A stretch of DNA of 64,000 bases from assembly GCF_000472445.1 (NCBI RefSeq), contig NZ_AXAJ01000009.1, forward strand, positions 291 to 64,290, written 5' to 3'. This document shows, one piece after another, positions 1-8,109 of this stretch. Below the pieces are notes generated by a model that worked only from the letters and a program-made list of their open reading frames with translations, ran no database searches and was not told the origin of the DNA. Origin of the DNA: Burkholderia sp. WSM2230. GTDB lineage: Bacteria > Pseudomonadota > Gammaproteobacteria > Burkholderiales > Burkholderiaceae. A program made the position numbers and the translations under genes. How positions within the stretch are numbered: position 1 is the stretch's first letter; every line of letters starts with the position of its first letter.

Positions 1-180
1 ATCTTCCGACAGAAAAACCTTCCTTTCATTACTGTGTGAGACTTGATACTTTCGCTTTACGCCCGGTTCCGAAGAACCCGGCTCGCGTCGCGCATCAAGC
101 GCCCACACTTATCGGCTGTTAGTTTTTAAAGATCATTCGCCAGGAAAGCTCTGCTTTCTTCGCGTCCGTCATCAAACGGG
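1..180 (-). promoter_or_regulatory. rRNA operon 5' leader (16S gene lies beyond the left edge)
   Basis: Read on the minus strand, this stretch has the layout of a proteobacterial rrn leader. A boxA-like antitermination element (GATCTTTAAAAAC, 122-134) is followed by a GTGTGGGCGCTTGA segment that matches the GTGTGGGCACT stretch I know from E. coli leaders, and then by AAGTATCAAGTCTCA. No protein-coding frame is convincing. The mature 16S gene itself is not in the window, so the assignment rests on resemblance of the leader only. Confidence 0.8.
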
Positions 181-186
181 AGGCGA

Positions 187-215
187 ATTATGCGATGCGG
201 TCCGCAGCGCGTCAA
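187..215 (-). promoter_or_regulatory. rRNA operon sigma-70 promoter
   Basis: On the minus strand there is TTGACG (210-215), a 17-bp spacer and CATAAT (187-192), close to consensus in both hexamers and in spacing. An A/T-rich stretch directly upstream (about 218-240) could serve as an UP element. It lies just ahead of the leader carrying the boxA-like element, so it should drive the rRNA operon leftwards. Confidence 0.8.
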
Positions 216-439
216 CCCCTTCTCTGCAATTATTTTCGAAAAGCCAGAGGAATCGAAAAACGGCGCGGCCGCGCAGCAGTTGCCTAGCGCCAATTAATAG
301 TTAGTCATCCGATGCAATTACTACGCGCCGGAGCGTCATCCATGCGTTGAAACCTCCTCCGCTCAAACGACAAATAAAGTTCTTCTGCTGGCCGCGAGTT
401 CGATCAGTTGAAACCCAGCAGCAATTGGCGGTGACCCGG

Positions 440-1069
440 TCAACTAATCAGTTCTTCCGGCGTAAAACAGCGCGCTCCCCAGGCGTGAGCCGTTTTCTCG
501 CAGCGGCCAAGCCGTATCGTGCCGGGTTCGAAGTCGACGAATACGACCTCGTCCGCGTGAAAGGGGCGCGCCGCCTGATCCGCTGTGCGGCCGTCGGTCA
601 GTACCCACAGCCAGCGTTTTTGTGCGGGCTTGCGCCGTGCGCTGCGCTCGAGCAATTGCGCGGCGCATCGAATGCCCGCTGCGAACGGCGTACCGCCGCC
701 ACCGCCGAGCGGCTCGAGCCATCGCTCGTTCCACCAGCGCGGCACGGCGGGGCCGAAACGCAAGTCCGCGCCCGCGCCGCCGAAGCAAACCAGCGCAGCC
801 TCCGCCCGCATCGCGCTTGCGCGGTCGAACAGCGCGATCAACAAACCCTTGGCGAGCGCGAGACGCTCCCCGCCCAGCATCGAGCCGGAACAGTCCAGCA
901 CGAAACAATGCAGCACGCCTTTGCGCGGCATCTCACGCATAAAGCGCAGATCTTCCGCCCGCAGCGCGGACCGGCCGTTTTGGCCCATTGCGACGAATGT
1001 CCGCGGCCATTCAATACGCCGGCCGTCATTGTCATGTGCGCGTGCCTGCGCATCGCCGCGTAAGTGCAT
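440..1069 (-). CDS. chlD: VWA (ChlD-like) domain of a cobalt chelatase, probably expressed by -1 frameshift from the upstream AAA+ gene
   Basis: The frame encodes a von Willebrand A domain with the MIDAS motif DCSGSM and the preceding RIEWPRT and LRF elements seen in the C-terminal half of ChlD/BchD-type chelatase subunits. The 209 residues from the first ATG (1069) lack the AAA+ half that ChlD proteins carry, and no ribosome-binding site precedes this ATG. The frame stays open upstream, without another usual start codon, up to an A7 run inside the end of the ChlI-like gene. A -1 slip there joins both frames into a product of about 590 residues, a normal ChlD length. It would act with CobN in inserting cobalt into hydrogenobyrinic acid a,c-diamide. 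Whether the domain is made alone, only as the fusion, or both cannot be read from the sequence. Confidence 0.8.
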   Translation of the reverse strand: MHLRGDAQARAHDNDGRRIEWPRTFVAMGQNGRSALRAEDLRFMREMPRKGVLHCFVLDCSGSMLGGERLALAKGLLIALFDRASAMRAEAALVCFGGAGADLRFGPAVPRWWNERWLEPLGGGGGTPFAAGIRCAAQLLERSARRKPAQKRWLWVLTDGRTADQAARPFHADEVVFVDFEPGTIRLGRCEKTAHAWGARCFTPEELIS

Positions 1070-1090
1070 GGCTTTTTGCGCCCGTTGCCG

Positions 1091-1150
1091 CCATCGAAAA
1101 CCGCTGTGCGAGTCAGCGGCGGCGCCCTTCCGATGGCTCAGCGTTTTTTT
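1091..1150 (-). promoter_or_regulatory. Candidate -1 programmed ribosomal frameshift site (A AAA AAA plus stem-loop)
   Basis: On the minus strand the ChlI-like gene ends GTA AAA AAA CGC TGA. The last A of GTA and the two AAA codons form the slippery heptamer A AAA AAA (1144-1150). Seven nucleotides further on starts a possible nested stem: outer arms CCATCG (1131-1136) and CGATGG (1091-1096), inner arms CCGCTG (1114-1119) and CAGCGG (1101-1106). Slipping back one base avoids the TGA and continues with 25 codons into the VWA frame. Spacing of 6-8 nt between slippery site and structure is typical of -1 frameshift signals. The folding was judged by eye. Confidence 0.7.
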
Positions 1151-2211
1151 ACGTCAAGCGGAATGACGCCTTTAACTCGTGTGGTTGCAGCCGCTTGCGG
1201 TGGCAGATAACCCCAATCGCCTTCGCCGCTGCCCGCATTCTGCAGCGAAGGCTCAACGGGACCCGACGGCAAATTACGCGACTCTGCCTGCCTACCCGGC
1301 GCGCTACTGCCACTCGTAGACGATTCACCCTGCTCACGCCGTCTATGCACAAGCACCGCCTCCGCAACGCGATCGACGTGCTGCGTCGTCACGGCGTCCG
1401 CAAGCTCCCACGCTGCCAGCGCTCGCGCGGCGCGAAGCATCACGAGGTCGGCACGCAAGCCGTCCACGGCAGCGTCGATGCACAACGTGCTCACATGCGC
1501 ATGCACCGCGTCGTCGAAAGAAAGTTGCGGCAATGCCTCGCGGGCCGCGCGAATCCGCTGCACATACTGCGCCTGCTGCTGCGCATGACCGGCGCGGAAA
1601 CCAGCAGGATCGAGATCGAACGCGAGCCGCGCCTTTACGATCTGCTCACGCACGCGCGGCTCGAAACAGTTCTGCAACTGGACCATCAATCCGAAGCGGT
1701 CGATCAATTGCGGACGCAACTCGCCTTCTTCCGGATTCATCGTACCGATCAGCACGAAGCTCGCCTCGTGACTATGGGATACGCCATCGCGTTCGACAGT
1801 GTTCACGCCGCTCGCTGCCGCATCGAGCAACGCGTCGACGAGCGCATCGGGTAACAGATTCACTTCGTCCACATACAGCACGCCGCGATGTGCTTTCGCG
1901 AGCAGCCCAGGCGAGAATCGCACCGAGCGGTCGCGTAGCACCGTTTCAATATCCAAAGTGCCGATCAAACGATCCTCGCTAGCGCCAAGCGGCAGATTCA
2001 CGAGTTGCCCTTCCGGCAACAACTCCGCGAGCGCCCGTGCCGCCGTGGATTTCGCCGTGCCGCGCGGCCCGCTCACCAGCACGCCGCCGATTCCCGGATC
2101 GATCGCCGCAAGCAGCAACGCCTGCTGCAACGCCGTTTGCCCGATCAACGCGGCAAACGGAAAGGCGGGTCTTTGCGCCGCGCCTGAGCGGGCATTCGTG
2201 GCTGCATTCAT
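1138..2211 (-). CDS. chlI: ChlI/ChlD-type AAA+ ATPase subunit of cobalt chelatase
   Basis: This is a 357-residue AAA+ protein of the magnesium/cobalt chelatase family. The Walker A motif is GPRGTAKST near residues 45-53, a VDEVNLLPD Walker B/helix-2 segment follows, and then GTMNPEEGELRPQLIDRFG as in ChlI and BchI. The AAA+ part ends near residue 280, and the last 70 residues are a Ser/Pro/Gly-rich linker like the one between AAA+ and VWA domains in ChlD. Its ATG overlaps the end of cobN by four bases, so translation is probably coupled. The stop codon follows an A7 slippery run, so one mRNA may give both a short ATPase and a full ChlD-like subunit. It is assigned to cobalamin synthesis because of cobN, cobW and the riboswitch upstream. 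Confidence 0.9.
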   Translation of the reverse strand: MNAATNARSGAAQRPAFPFAALIGQTALQQALLLAAIDPGIGGVLVSGPRGTAKSTAARALAELLPEGQLVNLPLGASEDRLIGTLDIETVLRDRSVRFSPGLLAKAHRGVLYVDEVNLLPDALVDALLDAAASGVNTVERDGVSHSHEASFVLIGTMNPEEGELRPQLIDRFGLMVQLQNCFEPRVREQIVKARLAFDLDPAGFRAGHAQQQAQYVQRIRAAREALPQLSFDDAVHAHVSTLCIDAAVDGLRADLVMLRAARALAAWELADAVTTQHVDRVAEAVLVHRRREQGESSTSGSSAPGRQAESRNLPSGPVEPSLQNAGSGEGDWGYLPPQAAATTRVKGVIPLDVKKR

Positions 2212-5200
2212 GTTTGCATTCCTTCAATCTGCTGTTCGCTCGCGAGCAGATGCTGTTCGACCTGCGCGCGATACTCGCCTGGTGCCTGCCACAAACCGCG
2301 CTGCATGGCTTCGAGCAGACGCTCGCAAATCGAATGCAGCGCATGGGGATTGTGCTGTTGCAGGAATTCGCGCGTATGGGGATCGTTCAGATAAGCATCG
2401 GCAACAAGCGCGTATTGATGATCGGCAACCACGCGCGCAGTGGCGTCGTAGCCGTACAAATAGTCGACGGTGGCCGCGATTTCAGCGGCGCCTTTATAAC
2501 CATGGCGTTTTACGCCGTCGATCCACTTCGGATTGACCACGCGCGAGCGGACCACACGCGCGATTTCTTCATGAAGCGTGCGAACGCGCGGCGCGGCCGG
2601 ATTGCTGTGATCGGCGTGATAAACGCTTGGCTGATTGCCCGCCAGATGCCGCACGGCCGCGACCATGCCGCCCTGAAACTGGTAGTAGTCGTTCGAATCC
2701 AGCAGATCGTGTTCGCGGTTGTCCTGATTCTGCAAGACGACGTCCATTGCGGCGAGCCGTGTGCCGAACGCCTGACGCGCCTCTTCGCCCGCGTTTTTCT
2801 GCGTGTACGCATAACCGCCCCACGCCTGATACGCATCCGCGAGGTCCGCGTCTGTCTGCCATTGCTTCGAGTCGATCATGTCCTGCAAGCCGGCGCCGTA
2901 TGCGCCGGGCCGCGCGCTGAAAACGCGCCAGCCCGCGTGCCTGCGCGCTTCGGTGGGCTCCATGCCGCGCGCGATCAATGCATCGCGTTCGTGCATCACG
3001 CGCGCGCGAATCGGATTGAGCTCAGCGGGTTCGTCGAGTTCGGCAACCGCCTGCACCGCTGCATCGAACAGATGCATCACGTTTGCAAAAGCGTCGCGGA
3101 AAAAACCGGACACGCGCAACGTCACGTCAATACGCGGCCTGTCGAACGCTTCGATCGGCATGATCTCGAAGTCGGTTACGCGATGGCTGCCCGGTGCCCA
3201 CTTCGGCCGCACACCGAGCAACGCGAGTGCTTGCGCAATGTCGTCGCCGCCGGTGCGCATCGTCGCGGTGCCCCATACGGAAAGGCCGATCGCCCGAGGA
3301 TAATCGCCGTGTTCCTGCAAATGCCGCTCGATCAATTGCTGAGCTGACTTCAGACCAAGCGACCAGGCCGCCTGGGTAGGAATCGCGCGCGTGTCGACCG
3401 AATAGAAATTGCGGCCCGTAGGCAGCACATCGGGCCGCCCACGCGATGGCGAACCGCTCGGCCCAGGTCGCACGAAACGGCCTTCGAGCCCGCGCTTCAG
3501 ATGCAGCATTTCCTGGGTGCCGCATGCGTCGAGCCGCGGCAGCACGTCGTCGCGCAAACGCTCGAGCACGCGCTCTGCTTGCGGCAGGCTCACTTTCGCT
3601 TCGGCGAAGGCCTCTGAAGCGTCGCCTTGTTCGCCACATACTCCACGCAGCATTTGTGCGGCGAGCAGTTCCAGACGTTCGCGCGTATCGCCGCAATGAC
3701 GCCAGGGCGCGTCGCTCACGCGTTGCAGAACGTCGGGACGCGGCCCTGTCCATGCCGCGGACCAATCGACAGACAATGGATCGAAGAAATGATCGATTTG
3801 CAGATCGCGCGCCAACGCATCGATCAGCCCCGCCTTGCCGCCTTGTCCGTCGCCGACGGGAAAACGCCCTAGCGCAAGCAATGTATCGCATCGCTGCACG
3901 CCTTGCGGCGACTGACCGAACGTGTGCAAACCGTCGCGGATCTGCGCTTCTTTCAACTCGCAGAGCCAGGCGTCCACGCGGGTGAGCAGCACGTCTTCAT
4001 CGTCCTCGCCCTTTGGTTCAGACAGACTCAGTTCTTCATGCAGCCTGTGCTCGACAATGGTCGCGAGGATCGTGCGCCGCAACAGCTTCGAGCGGCGCGG
4101 GTCGACCATTAGCGCTTCATAGTATTCATCGACCTGGCGCTCGAGATCCTGCAGCGGACCATAGCTTTCCGCGCGCGTGAGCGGCGGCATGAGGTGATCG
4201 ACGATTACTGCCTGCGCACGGCGCTTCGCCTGACTGCCCTCGCCCGGATCGTTGACGATGAACGGATACAGATGCGGCATGGGCCCGAGAATCAGATCGG
4301 GCCAGCACGCATCGCTCAACGCGACGCTCTTGCCCGGCAGCCATTCGAGGTTGCCATGCTTGCCGACATGCACGACCGCGTCGATGCCCCACTGATGACG
4401 CAACCAGAAATAGAACGCCAGATATGCATGCGGCGGCACCAGTTCGGCATCGTGATAGCTCGCGTAATCGCCCTGTTCACGCGAACGCGACGGCTGAATG
4501 CCGACGAACACGTGCCCGCAGCGCCAGCCGGCAATCATGAAACGGCCGCGCCGCACGGTGGGGTCGAGCTCCGGCGGGCCCCAACGCGCGTTCAACGCAT
4601 CGCGCGCTTGTGCAGGCAGCGCGTTGAAATGCGCAAGGTAGTCGCTGAGTGCAAGGCTCTGCAAAGCGGGCCGCAAATCACGCGCCACAGGATCGTTCGT
4701 CACGCCTTCGGTGAGCTTTTTCAGCAGCGCGTCGCCATGCACCGGTAGTTCCGTGAGCCGATAACCTTCGTCGCGCAGCATCGACAGAATGCCGACCACC
4801 GAAGCCGGCGTGTCGAGCCCGACGCCGTTGCCAATGCGCCCTTCGCTCATTGGGTAGTTGGCGAGAATCAGCGCCAGCTTCTTATCCGCGTTGTCCAGCG
4901 AACGCAGCCGGCACCAGCGGCGGCTCAATTCAGCCAGAAAACTTACGCGCTCGAGATCCGGCTGATAGCGGACCACATCGACTTCCGTATGCGGACAGCG
5001 ATAGGCGAGCCCCTTGAAACTTATGGCACGCGTGATGATGCGGCCGTCCACTTCGGGCAGCGCGATATGCATTGCAATGTCGCGCGAATTCAGGCCCTGG
5101 TTGTCTTTCTGCCAATCGTCGCGATTGCCGCCGCTCAGAATCACCTGGAGCACCGGCGCATCGCCCGCGAGCGCGAGCGGCTCGGGGTCGTCGATTGCGG

Positions 5201-6017
5201 ATGCGGCGAACGCAGTCGTATTGAGCACCAGCGCCGCATGATGTTGCGCGCACAACGACTGCACGACTTCGCGGCTCATCGCATCTTTAAGCGACGTAAT
5301 CGCAATCGGCAGCGGATTGACAGCGCAGGATTCCAGCGCCTCGATCAGCGCGTCGAACACCGCCGTGTTGGCTGCCTGAAGATGTGCCTTGTAGAACAGG
5401 ATTGCCGCAACAGGCGCATCGTGCCGCCAGCGCGCCTGCCAGTCGGCGATGGTCGGCGTGTCATGCTCGGGATGGTAGAGCGACGCGGCAGGCAGCGCGC
5501 GCGGCGGCGCCGGTTCCCGTCCCCAACCCAGCGTGCGATGCGCGATGCAACGCAGGAACGCCTCGGCATTTTGCGGTCCGCCTTCGCGCAGATAGCGCCA
5601 CAACTGATGGCACAGGTCCGCGTCTGCAGTGCTGCGCGCAAGCAGGTTCGGGTCTTCCTGCAGATCGCCGGAAAACATCGCGAGCGTCTGCCGTTTGCGC
5701 TCGGCAAGCGCGACCACCTGCTCGATGCCATATGGCCAATACGCCTCGCCGCCAAGATGATCGACCACGACGACGCGCGCATGCTGCAAGACGTCTTCTA
5801 CATAAAAGTCCACCGAGGCCGGCTGCCGCAGATAAGTCACATTGGCGAGGCGCACGCTCGGAAAGCCCTCGCCGAGAAGGGGAAACACGCTTGCTAGCAG
5901 CGACAGCGTCGTATCCGCGGAACTGAGCACGACGATATCCGCGGGCCGCTGATCGATGCGGATCACGCCTTGCGTATCGTCGACGAAACCGCCCGGCGTG
6001 GTGCGCAGCAGATGCAT
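2208..6017 (-). CDS. cobN: Cobaltochelatase large subunit CobN
   Basis: At 1269 residues this matches CobN/BchH/ChlH-type large subunits in length. Family segments include HVGKHGNLEWLPGK, GSQAKRRAQAVIVDHLMPP, YPRAIGLSVWGTATMRTGG and a C-terminal HGYKGAAEIAATVDYLYG. CobN binds the corrin ring and takes up cobalt during the aerobic pathway, using ATP hydrolysed by its AAA+ partners. It begins six bases after the cobW stop and overlaps the ChlI-like start, so cobW, cobN and chlI/D form one leftward transcript. CobN rather than a magnesium chelatase is favoured by CobW and the cobalamin riboswitch; no chlorophyll genes are visible. Confidence 0.95.
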   Translation of the reverse strand: MHLLRTTPGGFVDDTQGVIRIDQRPADIVVLSSADTTLSLLASVFPLLGEGFPSVRLANVTYLRQPASVDFYVEDVLQHARVVVVDHLGGEAYWPYGIEQVVALAERKRQTLAMFSGDLQEDPNLLARSTADADLCHQLWRYLREGGPQNAEAFLRCIAHRTLGWGREPAPPRALPAASLYHPEHDTPTIADWQARWRHDAPVAAILFYKAHLQAANTAVFDALIEALESCAVNPLPIAITSLKDAMSREVVQSLCAQHHAALVLNTTAFAASAIDDPEPLALAGDAPVLQVILSGGNRDDWQKDNQGLNSRDIAMHIALPEVDGRIITRAISFKGLAYRCPHTEVDVVRYQPDLERVSFLAELSRRWCRLRSLDNADKKLALILANYPMSEGRIGNGVGLDTPASVVGILSMLRDEGYRLTELPVHGDALLKKLTEGVTNDPVARDLRPALQSLALSDYLAHFNALPAQARDALNARWGPPELDPTVRRGRFMIAGWRCGHVFVGIQPSRSREQGDYASYHDAELVPPHAYLAFYFWLRHQWGIDAVVHVGKHGNLEWLPGKSVALSDACWPDLILGPMPHLYPFIVNDPGEGSQAKRRAQAVIVDHLMPPLTRAESYGPLQDLERQVDEYYEALMVDPRRSKLLRRTILATIVEHRLHEELSLSEPKGEDDEDVLLTRVDAWLCELKEAQIRDGLHTFGQSPQGVQRCDTLLALGRFPVGDGQGGKAGLIDALARDLQIDHFFDPLSVDWSAAWTGPRPDVLQRVSDAPWRHCGDTRERLELLAAQMLRGVCGEQGDASEAFAEAKVSLPQAERVLERLRDDVLPRLDACGTQEMLHLKRGLEGRFVRPGPSGSPSRGRPDVLPTGRNFYSVDTRAIPTQAAWSLGLKSAQQLIERHLQEHGDYPRAIGLSVWGTATMRTGGDDIAQALALLGVRPKWAPGSHRVTDFEIMPIEAFDRPRIDVTLRVSGFFRDAFANVMHLFDAAVQAVAELDEPAELNPIRARVMHERDALIARGMEPTEARRHAGWRVFSARPGAYGAGLQDMIDSKQWQTDADLADAYQAWGGYAYTQKNAGEEARQAFGTRLAAMDVVLQNQDNREHDLLDSNDYYQFQGGMVAAVRHLAGNQPSVYHADHSNPAAPRVRTLHEEIARVVRSRVVNPKWIDGVKRHGYKGAAEIAATVDYLYGYDATARVVADHQYALVADAYLNDPHTREFLQQHNPHALHSICERLLEAMQRGLWQAPGEYRAQVEQHLLASEQQIEGMQT

Positions 6018-6023
6018 ATGCGT

Positions 6024-7115
6024 CTACGCCTGTTGCTCAGCTACGTCAGAGCCCACGCCGAGCGCGGCGTCGAATGCGCGTTGCAACGCGGCCTGGTCGA
6101 GGTCTTCGCCGATCAGCACGAAGCGGCTTTCCCCACCTTCGCCTTCTTGCCAGCGTCGATCGAAATAGCTGTCGAAGCGGCGCCCCACGCCCTGAATGAC
6201 GAGCCGCATCGGCGCGCCAGGCAATGCCGCGAAGCCCTTTACGCGGTAGATCGTGTTGTTTCCCACCAGTGCCTGCAGCGCGGCGAGCACCGCTTCGCGC
6301 GAAGGCGCGCCCGCCCGCACGACCACCGAATCGAATTCGTCGTGGTGATGATCGGCGTCGTCCGCCGAACCATGGTGATCGTGACGCAAGTGGATCGTTT
6401 CTTCCGATGCCGCCTCGAGCCCGAACAACGTATGCAGATCGAGCTGCCCGTTATGCGCGCGCACAATCTTCACTTGCGGCGGGATTTCTTCGCGAATCAC
6501 GGCCTCAACTGCATTTTGGCCCGCTTCGTCGAGCAGATCGGTTTTGTTCAGGATCACCAGATCGGCTGCGGACAACTGATCCTCGAACAGTTCGTGGAGC
6601 GGCGACTCGTGGTCGAGATTCGGATCCGCCTTGCGTTGCGCGTCCACGGCAAGCGGATTTTCCGCGAACTGGCCGCTTGCGGCTGCCGGGCCGTCGACGA
6701 CGGTAATCACTGCGTCCACGGTGAAACTGCTTTTGATCTGCGGCCAGTTGAACGCCTGCACGAGAGGCTTGGGCAACGCGAGCCCCGAGGTTTCGATCAG
6801 CACGTGCTCGATCTGCTCGCGACGCTCGACGAGCTTTTCCATCACCGGAAAGAATTCTTCCTGGACCGTGCAGCACAGGCAACCGTTGGCCAGTTCATAC
6901 AATTGCCCTTCGGTCTCGACGTCATTTTCGTCGCAGCCGATGCCGCAACCCTTGAGGATTTCACCGTCAATGCCAAGTTCGCCGAACTCGTTGACGATCA
7001 CCGCGATGCGCTTGCCGCCCGCATGCTGAAGAATGTGCCGCAGCAGCGTGGTCTTGCCGCTGCCGAGAAAGCCCGTGACGATGGTGACGGGAATCTTGCG
7101 CATCTGAGTTTGCAT
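6024..7115 (-). CDS. cobW: CobW family metal-trafficking GTPase
   Basis: This is a COG0523 G3E GTPase with Walker A GFLGSGKTT near the N-terminus, the GCLCC metal-binding motif, and LNKTD as the guanine-specificity motif. A His/Asp-rich loop (HDHHGSADDADHHHDE) lies before the C-terminal CobW_C domain and probably binds metal. CobW proteins are thought to deliver cobalt or keep it available for corrin insertion, which fits its place directly ahead of cobN. Several in-frame ATGs exist (7154, 7142, 7127, 7115). I chose 7115 because it places the GTPase fold a few residues after the start, but none has a clear ribosome-binding site. It is the first gene behind the leftward cobalamin riboswitch. 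Confidence 0.92.
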   Translation of the reverse strand: MQTQMRKIPVTIVTGFLGSGKTTLLRHILQHAGGKRIAVIVNEFGELGIDGEILKGCGIGCDENDVETEGQLYELANGCLCCTVQEEFFPVMEKLVERREQIEHVLIETSGLALPKPLVQAFNWPQIKSSFTVDAVITVVDGPAAASGQFAENPLAVDAQRKADPNLDHESPLHELFEDQLSAADLVILNKTDLLDEAGQNAVEAVIREEIPPQVKIVRAHNGQLDLHTLFGLEAASEETIHLRHDHHGSADDADHHHDEFDSVVVRAGAPSREAVLAALQALVGNNTIYRVKGFAALPGAPMRLVIQGVGRRFDSYFDRRWQEGEGGESRFVLIGEDLDQAALQRAFDAALGVGSDVAEQQA

Positions 7116-7298
7116 CGTGAGGTCCATCCGTGAGAGTTGCATGCTGGCCGGCATGATCGCGCGCCGTTGCGCACGACGTTACATCGCGAAACGCGGGGAC
7201 GAACGACGGCCTTGCCGCTACAACAGGAAACACGCAGAAAACAGGTATGAGGTCATGAGCGCTGCGCCGCATCCCCGCGGCCTTCGCCCTTCGTGTTC

Positions 7299-7544
7299 CG
7301 GCCGGTATCCGGGCTGGCGAAAGCGCCGCTTCCCCTTCCCGGACGAGTGATTTCTCGCCCAGTGGTGATATGCCCACGCGGCCTTGCGCGTGAACATCGA
7401 AGCCGGCTCCGCGGCATCATGCAAACCAGCATGACGCCGCTTTCGCTTACCGTTGCGGGGGCAGCACAGGTTGGCCCGATCCATGACAGGCGGGCGCCCT
7501 GTTTCCCGTTTAACTGCATGCGCACGAGCGCGCACACGAGCACC
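7299..7544 (-). ncRNA. Cobalamin riboswitch, leftward copy (upstream of cobW-cobN)
   Basis: On the minus strand the order is GTTAAACGGGAAACAGG, then CCCCGCAACGGTAAGCG, and finally the B12-box CAGCCCGGATACCGGCC (7300-7316). These are the conserved core segments of AdoCbl riboswitches, in the right order and spacing. It precedes cobW by about 180 nt and should repress the cobW-cobN-chlI/D transcript when adenosylcobalamin is plentiful. The outer limits are approximate. Confidence 0.93.
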
Positions 7545-7649
7545 AGAAGTGCGTGCGAGTGTAGGCGCAGCGCCCTGTCACGTCAAGAAAACGCAAGCTG
7601 GGCGCGCGTGCCGGACGAGCTTTCCGTGTGCTATCGTATGCGCGCGTTT

Positions 7650-7860
7650 GGTGCCCGCACATGCGTTCGCGTGTGCAGTTAAACGGGAAACAGGCAGCGC
7701 GCTTGCGCCCAACCTGTGCTGTCCCCGCAACGGTAAGCGACCAGCGGCGCAATTTTTCATTCCGCCGCACATGCGTTTTCGACGCCACTGTCCGATACAT
7801 TCGAACGAATGCGGGCGGGAAGGCAAAACGCGTGAGGCCGTCAGCCCGGATACCGGCCAG
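7650..7860 (+). ncRNA. Cobalamin riboswitch, rightward copy (upstream of cobA operon)
   Basis: The plus strand shows GTTAAACGGGAAACAGG, then CCCCGCAACGGTAAGCG, and the B12-box CAGCCCGGATACCGGCC (7842-7858), all standard core elements of the AdoCbl riboswitch. It lies about 250 nt ahead of the cobA start. A strong hairpin follows (around 7868-7902), with arms containing GGCGGC and GCCGCC and a T-rich loop. That could be part of the expression platform, although no U-tract follows it. The two riboswitches are divergent, leaving about 105 bp between them for both promoters. Confidence 0.93.
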
Positions 7861-8109
7861 ACGTGGAGGCGGCCGTGCTGTTTTTGAGCACACGCCGCCG
7901 GCCGCCGGAATCCGCGAGGGACGGATGTGAAGGCGCAGAAGCACGATGTGTGAATGAGCGCACAAGCTCCGTTCGCCAACGTGCGTGCATGCACAGCTTT
8001 GAATGACTTCGATCTCCAATCCATTGCGTCCATTCGCACGCCAGCGCACCGCTTCGGGCGCGTCGCCGGCACGCGTGCCGTCCGTGCTGCGCACGGTTCG
8101 CGAGCCGTG

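Noticed and set aside
440..1069. VWA frame as an independent gene started at ATG 1069
   Set aside because: Not excluded, but no ribosome-binding site is visible, ChlD proteins normally carry the AAA+ half, and the frame is open back to the slippery site.
2037..3347. 436-codon frame antisense to cobN
   Set aside because: Shadow of cobN codons; no motif and no ribosome-binding site.
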